From contig CAIIXF020000005.1 of assembly GCA_903813345.2 (NCBI GenBank), positions 16,497,375 through 16,557,374 on the forward strand: a stretch of DNA of 60,000 nucleotides. Reading direction: 5' to 3'. The translations under genes were made by a program, and so were the position numbers. Below the pieces are notes generated by a model, which was not told the origin of the DNA, made no database searches, and saw only the letters and a program-made list of their open reading frames with translations. Below, piece after piece: positions 37,070 through 48,638 of the stretch. How positions within the stretch are numbered: the first letter of the stretch is position 1; each line of letters begins with the position of its first letter. The DNA is from Owenia fusiformis (Eukaryota > Annelida > Polychaeta > Sabellida > Oweniidae).

Positions 37070-37251
37070 CAGTAGAATCTGTCTTAGTGAACACTTCTCT
37101 CTCGTAAACACCTGTGTTTAGTAAACACCACTTCAACTTTGACACATTTTACATTGACTCCTTTATAAAATCCAACCCCTGTTATGAACACCTTCTTACA
37201 GTAAACACATTTTGTGGCTCTATAGATGTTCGCTACATACAGGTTTTACTG
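37070..37251 (+). mobile_element. Pogo/Tigger-like MITE sharing a TA with the mariner element
   Basis: Starts CAGTAGAATCTGTCTTAGTG and ends ACAGGTTTTACTG, 182 bp, with repeated GTAAACAC words. Its left TA (37068-37069) is the right TA of the mariner-like element, so the two abut with one shared dinucleotide. The right TA has become TC. Confidence 0.75.
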
Positions 37252-37620
37252 TCCTAGAATCATGCAGTTAAAGAATCTAGGCAGAATATTGAATGCAATT
37301 GTAGACTTGCAATTTGGTGATTGTATGCTAGTAATGCTGCATACCAATGTGAATAAGATTATGCAGTCTCTCCACATACTACTCTTAGAACCTTTACTCA
37401 ACTCAGTGCAGATAACCTTGCAAATGTGAACAACTTGAAAGAGGAATATTTTGGTTTAGACGTAAATTGAATGTTTCACATAAGAACCTAATGAATCTTG
37501 ATGATGTATATGGAGAAAACAAGGCATAACCATGCAAAAGGTCACCACCTGCCATTCGTTAAAGATGCCAATTGCTGAATGCCAGACACCGAACGACGTC
37601 ACAAAAAAAGTTGAAGACTA
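37252..37620. other. Stretch before the hairpin array
   Basis: Contains GGTCACCACCTGCC near 37545, which resembles half of the hairpin unit that follows. No exon recognised. Confidence 0.3.
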
Positions 37621-37725
37621 TAACAATATGTCACCACTTGTGGTGGTGACATAATAACAATGTGTCACCACTTGTGGTGGTGACATAATAACAATATGTC
37701 ACCACTTGTGGTGGTGACATAACAA
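37621..37725. repeat. Three 34-bp tandem units, each a perfect hairpin
   Basis: The 34-bp unit begins TAACAATATGTCACCAC and repeats at 37621, 37655 and 37689 with one or two changes in all. Each unit contains an 11-bp perfect stem, TATGTCACCAC with GTGGTGACATA, around a TTGTG loop. The near identity suggests recent expansion or selection. The stem contains TGTGGT-type (Runt-like) and CACCAC words. Confidence 0.9.
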
Positions 37726-38223
37726 AACCTGTGAATGCTTTAAGGACCAACTGTGACATATTCACATTGAGAAGTTCTGGTAAAATGAATGTCAACATTA
37801 AAAAAACTCAAATAAAAAATGTTCACATTTAATAACCAGCACACTTTACATTTTTCTGTGTACATGTACATGCAAATCCTTCTATTCATTTCATTCCACC
37901 AATTTCTACCCTATTTTTTACACCAGCAATTCCAAGGAAGCTCTAATCATTGTTTTGTGACAGGACAGTGAAGCATGACTTCTTGCCTGCTTGAATATGG
38001 ATGAACCCATATCCCCTGAACGGAATAATAAAACCATCATCAGAGGCATGAATTCAAGCTGCAATGCCAAAAATACCACATTTAATATGAGCACACTCAA
38101 AATGCCACATAATTTTCATTAAAATGGAGCATAACCCATCCTTTTTATTGCCTATAAGTGTATGTAGTCTCTAGCTCCTAGGTGACAATTATATAAGATT
38201 GCCCCCCTCTCATTCTCTTATAG
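37726..38223. other. Intron-like stretch before an exon
   Basis: Ends in a pyrimidine-rich 3' splice site (CTCTCATTCTCTTATAG). Nothing else recognised. Confidence 0.35.
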
Positions 38224-38320
38224 CCCCCTAAGGGAGTGACCTTAGAGAACCTCCACAGTGACCTACATCGTGTTAAATCTCAACCAATGCCAGACACTAA
38301 ACTATTCCAGGTACAACCAG
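38224..38320 (+). CDS. Candidate 97-nt exon, plus-strand gene
   Basis: One of the best exons in the window. A strong acceptor (CTCTCATTCTCTTATAG) leads into PPKGVTLENLHSDLHRVKSQ followed by PMPDTKLFQVQP, and the exon closes at a consensus donor (CCAG then GTAAGTGC). It enters in phase 0 and leaves in phase 1. The sequence is GC-richer than its flanks. Hydrophilic, probably a linker or disordered segment; no domain recognised. Entry phase agrees with the exit phase of the 34625-34818 candidate about 3.4 kb upstream, the gap being filled by the mariner-like element and other repeats. Confidence 0.55.
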
Positions 38321-39334
38321 GTAAGTGCTTCATCCCTTGCATAACAACATACCTGATGCACAATATATTATGTCTGACTTATATAAACCCTTTCAATCCT
38401 GGAACAGCATACATGTTACCACCTTATATCCTCTTATTGATGCATGACATATATCTATGTTTTATTCTTACTTTTTTCTCAGAAGTTCCCTTATGTTTTT
38501 TATAAGATCAGATATGGGTGTGATCTGTATAAAGTTTGGCAATGTGAAGTGGCTCAGTGCTGAGTTGTGATGTTAACCAAATCTTCAACATGCCATAAGG
38601 CACCTTCAAATCCCTTGCCACATGTTGTGTTGCATTTGATCATACAAATTCAGGAGGGAGCAAGGTGTTAAAAGGTTACCAGAAGTGAAATTATTTTTAA
38701 AACAAGAAAATCATATTTTCTTAGATTTTTCCAAGCGCCTTGTGATGAATGACATATATCTGCATATCATATAATTTACAATACTGATATCATTTAAATT
38801 GTGAAAAACAGTAAAAACAGGAAAACGGTAATTGATTGATGATATTTTCAACAAACAGCCCCTGGATTGAAAAGAATCTTAAAAGCAAATCAGTTCTGCA
38901 AAACCATCATCAGATAACATCAAAATCCGATGCAGGCTGAGGAAAACAATATTGTAGGAAAAAATTACACATTTCTGAAGATCTAGGGTACCCCATTAAA
39001 TTGATCCATACCCCACCTAAATATATTGAAAATTAGTAATTTGTTGATTACAACACTTTTCCTTTGAGGGATGACTGTATCAACACTAAAGATCAATAAC
39101 CAGCTAGTGATTCTAGACAGGAGGTATTTATGAAGCTACTCTGTTATACAAACTTACCCCACAAGTCATCAATGTAATAAAGCAGGTCTACTTACCAGAC
39201 AGGAATTCACAATTCATAAGCAAGTGTCGTAATTGTTGATTTCAGACATTCTGAGTCAAACGGAAATTATTTCTGAAAGGCTTCAACTAATTAGGTATGA
39301 TTACATAAGCTTTCTTCCTAATCATTGCAATTCT
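38321..39334. other. Intron-like stretch
   Basis: Good minus-strand donors occur at about 39155-39200, but the sequence behind them has stops in every frame. Confidence 0.3.
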
Positions 39335-39490
39335 TTATAATGCCGTGGTCATATTTACTCTGATTTTCAGTACCGCTGCCCGACCAATGAGTGTCCTGTT
39401 CAAAATTGCATTCAGTTTTGACCAAAATACTCATCGGCCAGGTACCAGTGTTGAAGATTAGAGAAAATGTGACCATGGCATAATGCAAAG
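39335..39490. repeat. Foldback MITE, 155 bp
   Basis: The left half, from ATAATGCCGTGGTCATATTT, is imperfectly inverted in the right half ending ATGTGACCATGGCATAATGC, with GGTACC and AATGAGT/ACTCAT words in both arms. The symmetry creates an acceptor-like GATTTTCAG and open frames that imitate an exon. Confidence 0.65.
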
Positions 39491-40195
39491 ATGTTGACCT
39501 AATAAATAGTTATTAGCACCAATATACAATGATCACCAATAAGGAAATGAAATATGAAACAGTTTCACTTACAACGGTGAAAAACAGGGAACTGTCCAAT
39601 TAATCCAGCCCCTACTGGTTAACCCAATAAACCTGCCACAGACAATAACTCTTGCAAAGAGTGCATATGGAAAAGATTGCTTCAATAGAACTGAGCAAAG
39701 CACATTAGCCGATCAACTGGACAATGATTTATCTCACCAATAATCAAGAAAATGCAAAAACCTGACTTGTTTATTGGCATACCAAGTGCTTTTACAGCTC
39801 TGCTTTTCCTCAAGAGTTAATCCACAGAGAAATCTGGCCTTGTTTACTATAGTAACTGAGAATCCTATACTACAAGTACAACTAAATAATAAAATCAAGG
39901 TAGAGGATATTAAAGACCAGAGACATGCTGGTCAAGAGTTCAAATCACAAGTTCAAGAGGTCATATTTATAGAGCCAAATGGATAATCAAATCCTAATAA
40001 ACCATATCAATTTATAAAACCAATACTCAAAACCAGATCAAAGAAGTACACATGTACTAATGGTCATGTAAAATGAAATAGAACAGTGACTCAAATAGTT
40101 TAATAAAACAAGCCATAAAAGTTCAAGGATTCAACAAGTGGCAAATAGGCAAATTTTGGGAATAAGGTATGGCCTTATTAAATACCTTATATCAG

Positions 40196-40231
40196 ATCTT
40201 CAACGGCATTGATTTACCAAATATTGCCAAG
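40196..40231 (+). CDS. Candidate 36-nt microexon
   Basis: ATACCTTATATCAG precedes 36 nt reading IFNGIDLPNIAK, then the strong donor GCCAAG-GTAAGA. The acceptor side lies in a 9-bp hairpin (ATAAGGTAT with ATACCTTAT). Phase 1, needed to follow 38320 directly, meets a stop, so another exon would have to intervene. May be chance. Confidence 0.22.
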
Positions 40232-40689
40232 GTAAGATTTATTATGTCCTACCATATATTCCTTCAGTAATGTGAAACACCTTGATGGATGAAAAAGGAC
40301 TTGATTGAAGTCTAAATATATCGCCTATTGATACTATCTTCATGTTTTGGAAGAAGACACATAAACATACCCCCCAGACACAAGACTGATGAAAGCAATG
40401 ATTATCTATCCGTGGCTTGTAGAATCAATACTTCACTTCCGAAACTTTGTCAAGAATGTATCAATTTCTAAGCAATAGGGTTGTCCTGACTGATCCAAAG
40501 AAACATGACACGGGTGATTAATGCCTAATTATTGCTGGCTCCATCAACATTGGACGACTATAATAACATACATTGAAATAAAATAGGGCAGAAATGTCAT
40601 CTTCACAAGGAGAGGTTGTAAGTTAGATCACCAATTAAAGTGGCACTGCAACCAAAGGAGAGAGGAACACTACAAAAGACATGGAAAGT

Positions 40690-40790
40690 TTGAGATAAAT
40701 ATAAAAACCATCATGATAAACCATGACATCTCATTTCTTCTCAGAAACAGAAAGATGCTACGAGTACCAGAATGATAAAAAACTATGAAA
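40690..40790 (+). repeat. Dispersed repeat, inverted partner at 47.5 kb
   Basis: The block around TAAACCATGACATCTCATTT, continuing CTTCTCAG and AAAGATGCTACGAGTACC, recurs reverse-complemented at 47535-47650 with small indels. No ends or target duplication defined. Confidence 0.7.
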
Positions 40791-41552
40791 TAAAATGGAG
40801 GCAAATCCATCCCATGATATTCTCTCAATCGATCAGCAAGCAGAAAGAAACCTATTTCAATAATATTTTAAAGGTGGATAAACAATTACGTCAGAGGAAA
40901 TGACCATGAACGTGTATTATTCCACCTTCTGCTGACGACAAGCTCTGGTTGGCTTGGCAAATTCAGAGGTTTCTCTCAAACATATAAAGGGTGAAAGCCA
41001 AGCTATGTTTTAAACAAATGAATGATTGTAAAGGGTACAAATGTATCCATGCTTCCATAGGCAACATATGGTTGCCTAGGTGATTGTCCACTAACATGTT
41101 GAGAATGAGATAAGATTCTTCTAATCAACTTCTAAACAATGTTTAAGAATGATTAATTACTTATTTTAAGTAAAACTTGATCAGTCCTACTATTTGAGAT
41201 TATACAGAAGACATATGAAAGACCAAAATGTAATCAATAAACATAATGTTATATCACAATCATTACAAAAATACGTAACCTTGCCAAAAGTCAACAATGT
41301 AGAAATCAGCATGGATGCCCATAATACCGAGAACACAATATGGGACAACTAATATATAAGTTATTATTGAATTAGTAATGAAAACAAAGACAACTAGAAT
41401 CCAACAATTATTAAAACCATCCCAAATGAAAGGTTGTATCACATGGAGGCCACCTAATACAGGTGACATCCAAAAGAGATAATCACTGTAAAAAACAAGA
41501 TCATTTTCAATGCTGCACATAGTTAATCATGTAAAGATTGGAACTGATTAGA

Positions 41553-41821
41553 CAGACAAGTAGTGTCCACTGAAAGGTGTCAGGCCCATAACTAGCTCTT
41601 ACCAAGAAGGGTTGAGTTTTTAAGAAACTCCAGGGAGGTTCAAATTTGATCATTTTGGCCAAAATCCCTTGAAGTCCTCAAAGTGGTGAAAACTGCATGA
41701 TTTTGAAAGAACTCCCCCCAGTTATAGGCCTGGGTGTTCATGAATCGAGACACAAGGTCATCCAAAATAGGTCAGAACACATTTTAATGTGGTGTTCCCA
41801 ATTCACAAACTGGTTTTACTG
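41553..41821 (-). mobile_element. Pogo/Tigger-like MITE interrupted by another MITE
   Basis: The right end CAAACTGGTTTTACTG with TA at 41822-41823 and GGTGTTC words mark the pogo-like family; the left end near 41553 is diverged. It contains the CAGGCC-family element at 41581-41732, so the pogo-like copy is the older insertion here. Confidence 0.55.
41581..41732 (+). mobile_element. CAGGCC-family MITE, 152 bp, nested
   Basis: Ends CAGGCCCATAACTAGC and AGTTATAGGCCTG. Flanked exactly by GGTGT (41576-41580 and 41733-41737). Removing the element and one GGTGT restores the pogo-like GGTGTTC word. Confidence 0.85.
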
Positions 41822-41823
41822 TA

Positions 41824-42984
41824 TTGATGCCTCACAACCAAGATGACAAACAAAAGTATGACTAAACAGTGCACAACACTTGATATAAGCTGATTCACGA
41901 GTAAATATTTCAAAGTGTTTCTGTATCATAAATACAACTGTTGCAGTTATCTAAGTGCAATCCTTCATATATCAATCACATATTTCCATGTATAAATCAA
42001 TGCTTTCACACATTTCTATTCAGCAATACATCTGCTGTCAATGTCAACAAAACTAATCAGTTAGAATTATTCAATTAGTGTTCCATTAAAAAATGACTTT
42101 TCAATGTTGCAAACAGATAAAAGAATAACAACATGTATTTTATTCGAATTTTAAATATCACCAATCTTGGAAAAACATTAATCTTAAGATTTTGAATTTA
42201 GATGACTGTTGACTATGTTGATCAATAAGATCAATCTTAGTTAAAAGGGGTAACACTTCTCTCCTTTCATAAATTCATCCCCAGAATTTAAATTGACCCC
42301 TAGTCAAAACTAAAATTGATTGACCCAAACAAATATTAGACTATATAGCTATTAGCTAAGTACCAAGCTAAATAATCCTAGACATACTAATGACTGATGC
42401 CATATGTTTAGATATAAATAATTAGTGTCTGGTATAAAGAAAATCTAATGACCTAGTTATCTAGCTTTTAAATATCCAGGAATATAGCCTAGGATATAAA
42501 TGGAACCCTGCTGGTCTATAATATATCATACATATAACAGAAGCTGTATAATGTTTGAATGGTGTTTTAATCCTATCAATACCCAATCATACTAATTAAT
42601 CACCAAAACAGAGGCCTAATTGAGATTCCTACATTTACAATATGTTTCAATAAGGAAATGCACTTGTAAAGTCCACATGGGAATTCGTTATCCAATCAAA
42701 CAGATGTCTGTACATTAGGATTATTGGAATTATTCTATTACAGTATATAATTCAGGCATTTTACACATGTTGTCTTGTTAATGCTTGAGACAGATATGTA
42801 CATAATTAATCTGAATCATATATGAATCAATGAAAGCAAAAATTATATCATGTCACCAAATTGTGATAAGACATGACTGTCTGTATCATGCTTCCAAGTA
42901 TTCATATGAAATAACAACAAAATCAAGTACTAGCAAAAATAAAATAGTAGCGAAAATAAAACCATGTAAAAGTCTTTATGCTTT
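41824..42984. other. AT-rich stretch
   Basis: Nothing recognised apart from the target duplication GCTTT at 42980-42984. Confidence 0.35.
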
Positions 42985-43147
42985 CAGGATTTGCAAAGGG
43001 GGGTTCACTTTTTGAAAGATTCCAGGGGGGGGTTCACTTGTGACAATTTTGGTCCAAAAATGGCCCAAAATCTCTAAAAAGTCCTCAGAATGGTGAAAAA
43101 CTGCATGATTTTGAAAGATTTTTTGGCCCCCCCTGGCTACTGGCCTG
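42985..43147 (+). mobile_element. CAGGCC-family MITE with trimmed left end
   Basis: Flanked by GCTTT (42980-42984 and 43148-43152). The right end is complete (GGCTACTGGCCTG). The left end reads CAGGATTTGC: the twelve bases CCCATAGCCAGG usual after the first CAGG are missing, as expected from slippage between the two CAGG words. The interior is the most complete of the family. Confidence 0.85.
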
Positions 43148-43152
43148 GCTTT

Positions 43153-44230
43153 TTTAGACAAATTGTTGACATCAGACAATTGTTATGCATCCATCTCTTC
43201 ATATTTCAAGTATAAACAAAATCGCTCTAAAAGTTTTCCAGTTATTCCAAAAACCTGAATGCCAGACAAAACTACTTTAATCCCCTACAATAATATAAAC
43301 CAAACCACTAAAATATATCAGTTCGAGACATATGGATTCTCATTTTTGAATCCCCAAATATCTAAGCAATTGCTAATTATAAAACCATGCTAGTTATTTT
43401 CTCTTCTGAATTTCTATGTTTCCTGACCCAGTCCCGCTGTAAAACATGGCATAAAGAAAGAATACACAATCTAGCAGATGGAAATGTTATTTTTAAAGTT
43501 GAGTGAAGGGGCCAACTGCTTCTTAACTTTTACATTTACAGAAAAGTACAACTGTACGAGTTATTTCAACAATTCTCTTCATAACGCAGTTTTTGTATAT
43601 ACATGTACATTAAAAATTGCCAGTCTGTGCTACAATGATTCTATTAAACCACAATTGATTTGATTTGATTCCTATGTATACTCAGGTGTTTGATGGGTAT
43701 TTAAGTGTTACTAAAGTATGAATATAATATGTCATCTTAAAATGAAAGCAACTTTCAGCTTAATTAGTTTCAAGTAATGCTTCTTCCATTAGTGTCAAAT
43801 TGTTCAAAATAGCAATGAAATAGCAACGCCTTTTCTGAGACAAAACATTTACAATAGAAGATAGGATGACAAAACATCTCCAATGATGGGACATGTGGGC
43901 CCTTATAACATAAGATGGTCTGGAACTGGAATAAGACATTTAATCCGATGTCCAATTTGCAGGTAGCAACCTAGACAAAGCAAAAGCAGATAAGAACCCC
44001 TACAAGGACGTAATTGGAAATCCTCGACATGGCATCCGGAAACAATTAATTTTCAGTGATTCCATATGATTCATAGAATTCTCTTGAAATGTTTGCTCAA
44101 ATTTGAAGGATGTTTAGAGTATGTCATAAAACAAAGCTTAAGACAAAAGTTACAACTGACACAAGCACAAGAAACAAATATGTAATTCTCTTTCCTTTAC
44201 ACCCCCCCCCCCCCCTCCCTCCCTTACCTA
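43153..44230. other. AT-rich stretch with a C run
   Basis: A run of 14 C at 44202-44215 followed by TCCCTCCC. The plus-strand frame at 43478-43663 shows no motif. Confidence 0.35.
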
Positions 44231-44336
44231 CAGGCCATAAAACTAAGCATACGTGCCCAAGCATTTTTTAAGGGGTTTGAACCCCCCTGAAATTTTTGAA
44301 AAGTGAACCCCTTTGATAAAAGCTGCTATGAGCCTG
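44231..44336 (-). mobile_element. CAGGCC-family MITE, 106 bp deletion copy
   Basis: Begins CAGGCCATAA, ends GCTGCTATGAGCCTG, and is flanked exactly by ACCTA (44226-44230 and 44337-44341). Only the TTTGAACCCCCCTGAAATTT and AAAAGTGAACCCC blocks of the interior are kept. Confidence 0.8.
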
Positions 44337-44405
44337 ACCTAGAATCCTTCAACTTGAAGATCTTGTAAAAAGCTGGAAGAGGCAATCTGACTGATTCTAC
44401 ATAAT

Positions 44406-44482
44406 CAGGCCCATAGCCAGGATTTGCCAAAGGGGTTCACTTTTTTTGGGGGGGGGTTCGAACCCCCCTGGCTACGGGCCTG
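44406..44482 (+). mobile_element. CAGGCC-family MITE, 77 bp deletion copy
   Basis: Begins CAGGCCCATAGCCAGGATTT, ends GGCTACGGGCCTG, and is flanked exactly by ATAAT (44401-44405 and 44483-44487). The interior is reduced to a T run, nine G (44448-44456) and TTCGAACCCCCC. It lies 70 bp from the 44231 copy in opposite orientation. Confidence 0.88.
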
Positions 44483-44803
44483 ATAATGCTATACAAATAC
44501 TATCTGTCAAGTAGTTTAGATATAGATAAAGCCAATGAGCACAAATCAATTAAGATTATGATATTAATACTGGATATAATATATCAAATATCATTGCATG
44601 TTACCCTGATGTTCCTGATGATAAAAGGATTATGATGTTTGGGTTAGCACTTCTAAGTGAAGCACAATGTTACATACACTTCCTTCTATTGGATCTAATT
44701 CAAGTGTGGGAATAATAAGGCAGAAGGCTTCTATAGCAGATGAGTGCATTGAAATGACAGCAGTTTTCACTTGATTCTCATATGATTACTGATTAGTTAC
44801 ATA

Positions 44804-44975
44804 CAGTAAAACCTATCTAATCAAATGCCAGAGCCAGTTGGTCCCGCCAAAAGTGTTCAAATTAGCAAGTGTTAGCAAGTGAGTCAATGGACAAAAACAA
44901 AATTAGAAATGAGAAAAAGTGTTCATCTTGAGGAGGGAAAGATCAAAGAGGTGTTCAGATATATTGGTTTTACTG
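44804..44975 (+). mobile_element. Pogo/Tigger-like MITE, 172 bp, both ends intact
   Basis: CAGTAAAACCTATCTAATC at the left and ATATTGGTTTTACTG at the right are inverted and flanked by TA (44802-44803 and 44976-44977). Inner words AAGTGTTCAAATTAG and GAGGTGTTCAGATAT match the 29.5-kb copy. Confidence 0.8.
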
Positions 44976-44977
44976 TA

Positions 44978-47534
44978 ATTACAGATACAGACACAATTTT
45001 ACTATATGTATGATTCACACTTGAGATGATAGTAAATGTGCCTGCAATTTCATTGATAAAACTGGTATGTCATATGCGCTATCATCTTATATCAATATGA
45101 TTTTCTTTGAAATATCTATCCCATTGAAAACCAAGATGGGTGAAATGTAATAGAACAAACAGTTTTCATCTAGCAAAGGATATGAGAGGACGTTGACTGA
45201 AATAAGTCATAAGGACCCAGTATATTCCCTGATAGACCCCCATCTAAAGATACAGGCCCTTGTGACTCCCAACTACCCACCTCTTGGTGGAGAAGAAAGG
45301 GGGGGGGGTGCCTGAGACTTGAAGAAAGACCCGAATAAGGAGATATGTCAGCAAATATGAAACAGTCACAAGTGTAATGGCTTTCAGTCCACATCAAGCA
45401 TTTGAAAAGTTAAAAGAATATTGAAGAAATGTCCCTTTCTCTCATTTTTATCTGTCTGTAGTATCTCATTTTAACAGAATACAAACATTTTTCTTATTTC
45501 TATATTACTTTGCTTTCATAAATAAACAGTACTAGTTTTTCTCAACAAATGTTTCTTTATCAAACTTGCAGAATTAATGATACTGTCAGAATATTTATGG
45601 CCAAACTGTTTATCTTTATTTAGCTGGTTGCTCTTGAGCACTCAATGAGTCACCATAGTGAACTACAGATTCTACAAATATACATACATAAATATTAAAT
45701 TTAAATTTGTTCAATTCTAGACAAAGATATAGATGAAATCTATCTCCTACTTAAAAGTACTTATCACATCATATACAATATATGCAGTCATACAATATTA
45801 TTAAATGGTACAAAAATGATGCAAAACATGATTAATTCCAGTTGAAAATGTGGCCGCGGCAAAATCATATACCGATTATACCATATAGCTTCATCTACAG
45901 TTCAGTAACATTATCAAAAAGAGAACATCTTGGTCTTTAAAGGTCAGTAGAATAAGTTGTGAAACGTATGAAAAAACAGAAACGGAAACTTGGCATTTCT
46001 AGAAAAAACTTGTTTGTAGCTAGCTGGAGGCAAGACGGCTCTTGAAAAAATATTAGCTCATGCATCTTATCTTAACCTGACATCATTATATAAACTTTCA
46101 TCAGTCATTTTGCAGAATATGAGTAATATGGGATATTCTTATGTCAGGACTTTTGAAACATAGAATTATTTTGATATATTGATAGTTATACAATAGACTA
46201 GATGCGAGTAGAAAAAATCTTGATTTACGTCATTAAATATTCAAAATTCAGTCAAAGTGATGTCATATTTGAAATCTACATGTAAAAGTACATCTAGAAA
46301 TATGGTTTCGAAAATTGTTTATCAACTTTGAAAATTTAATTTTTTTTGAAAATTTGACTTCTAGCTCGGGTTGATTCCCTATAGACCCCATGTTACAAAA
46401 TCACAAAAAGTGAAATATCTTTTCTTGTATTGGACAGATAACATTTTCTTTTTGCTGGACATATTTTAATTCACATAACAATTAGATACATAAGGGTTAT
46501 ATGGAAATTGAACCACTAAAACAGATGTAATTTAAGTTAAAGGGAACTTTCTACTATACCCGCCATGCTATCTGACCCGAATGAGCCACCTGGTGGTGAA
46601 ACTGGTAACTACTCACTCGCATCTGCGTTATTAACCATGTCTCATACAAATCAAAATGGAATTTTATCAGATGAGAGAAATGTTCAGAGAATACAGGTTT
46701 TACTGTTCTAACTTAAGGTAACAATTCACCCTATCAAATTTAAATTGAAATAATTGTGTTGTGTTGTAAAACGTAAACACAGGATGGCAATGGTTGAAAG
46801 TCAAGTACGCCAGCACATGTATTATGATCTCAGGCACCAAGAAGTGAATTGTTATAAGCCTGGTAGTTATCAAACTACTACCCTTCATAAGAGGTTGAAT
46901 CTATCCATACTATTTGATAAAACATAGTTTTTACCCTACATGTGTGTCCATTTAGAAAATGTAGTCAGAATGAGGTAGCTTACAGAGGTAGCTTACGTTT
47001 ATTTCACATTAAAACTCTAATAAAAGGTATTTAAACACATCATTTCAGCCATTTGAGATTATTTTGTCAGTATCAAAACTGAAAAGATTCTGTATTTCTC
47101 AGAGTATAATATGGTTAGCCAATACAGATACACTCAAGAGTACAAAATGGTGTTTGTCACTGTCAAAGTTACCTTCTGGCTATATAGTCTGTGGGGACTA
47201 AACAACAGTCTGGTGACTAGTTATACAGAGTGTCCCAAATATATAGGACTGGAGCTCCCTTTTGTTAATGCTACACTGATCATGTTCAAATTTTCACAGG
47301 ATATCATGAATGATTGATTTTTTCAGTAATTCAAAGAAGGTTTACTCTTGTCTACAAAGACTTGACTCGATTAACTTATAATTAAGCTTACAGATTCAAG
47401 GAGATGTGACCTGATCAGGAAATATGGCCACATAGTCCAAGACTCCTCCATAGCTGCAGCAGTCTAAGTTGCATGGTTTTGACTCACATTTATATCAAGA
47501 TTGACATTTCATTATAAATCTAGGGTTGTCCTTT
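44978..47534. other. AT-rich stretch with one solo transposon end
   Basis: A run of ten G at 45299-45308. No exon recognised. The pogo-like end at 46640-46705 is listed separately. Confidence 0.3.
46640..46705 (-). mobile_element. Pogo/Tigger-like MITE end fragment
   Basis: ATGTTCAGAGAATACAGGTT followed by TTACTG matches the right end of the family; the remainder of the element was not found. Confidence 0.45.
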
Positions 47535-47650
47535 AAATCACATTCTGATACTCATAGCATCTTTTTGTTTCACCTGAAACATCTCAGGGCTGAGAAGAAA
47601 TGAGATGTCATGGTTTATTAAGATGTTTAAATCATATTATCTCAAATAAT
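47535..47650 (-). repeat. Dispersed repeat, inverted partner of 40.7 kb
   Basis: GATACTCATAGCATCTTTTT and then CTGAGAAGAAATGAGATGTC, followed by ATGGTTTATTAAGATG, match the reverse complement of 40690-40790. This copy has about 20 extra bases in the middle (CACCTGAAACATCTCAGGG). Confidence 0.7.
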
Positions 47651-48638
47651 ATTTCAGGACCTAAAAAAATGAGGTAGACTGCATCAGTGCATGTGTTTTT
47701 ACATTAAGATGCTCAATTATCATTTGAAACTGATCACTGATCAATGTAGATGGAGAAGATACCTCAATATAGACTTCTGTTATTTTTGGGACACTGCAAA
47801 GTAAGCTTCAAATGGCCTTTGACTGACTCATATGTAAGAATCTAAGCCAATGCAAGAGCTGAAGAGAGAAAACAAAGTTTGAAGAGGCAATATATCATCA
47901 TAATCCAAAATATATCCAAGGGAGTATAAATTTATGATTACAGTACTTTTACATAAAATATGGCATAAGTTTAGGTAAATCACTCTAATATGTCTTAACT
48001 TTGAATATGCTGTATAAATAATTGTTATAACCATGCATAATTGCAATAAAAATATTTTGCTTTTCAATCCCATTGACCTGGCTTAACCCTTTAGCAAATT
48101 GCTTTTGAAGGAGTTACCACTGTGAAGTGAGAAATTAAGTGGACATGATAGTGCACCTAAGACCTAGGGTAAATTTTAAATAATATTCCGTAAATTTATT
48201 CCAAAGTGTTTGTGCAGGTGAGAAGCTACTTTGTATTTAAGGATAATTAACTCAAAACACATTCAACTATATACAGTCAATTTTTGTAAGAATTGGGAAG
48301 TATTTAGTGGTAATAACAACAATTTGTTATTTTTTGAACAAATATTAGCCTGTCAATTTCCCCACCCTGGGACATGGGAAGTAAGTCAACCCTCCCCTTC
48401 CCTCATACCTTATATAAATTATTATTTATATTGTATAGAGGACTGAGAGGGGTGACTTGCTCCCGGCCCTGGTAGCTCTGTACAAAATTCCTATAACCTG
48501 GCATATACATTTTCAAAAATCCCTACTCCTGGGATGAACTACTTTGTCAAATTCCAACACCCTGGGATAGTTAGATAGACTACTGACATACTGTATGTCA
48601 AATTCCTGATCGGGATTCCTGACCCGCTCTTATCTCGT
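47651..48638. other. Stretch with a degenerate CCTGGGAT repeat
   Basis: Between 48350 and 48630 the words CAAATTCC and CCTGGGAT recur four or five times at irregular spacing, an old diverged repeat. No exon. Confidence 0.4.

Noticed and set aside
39208-39277. Minus-strand exon between GCCTTTCAG and GTAAGTAG
   Set aside because: Both splice signals are fair but all three frames contain stops; at best a non-coding exon.
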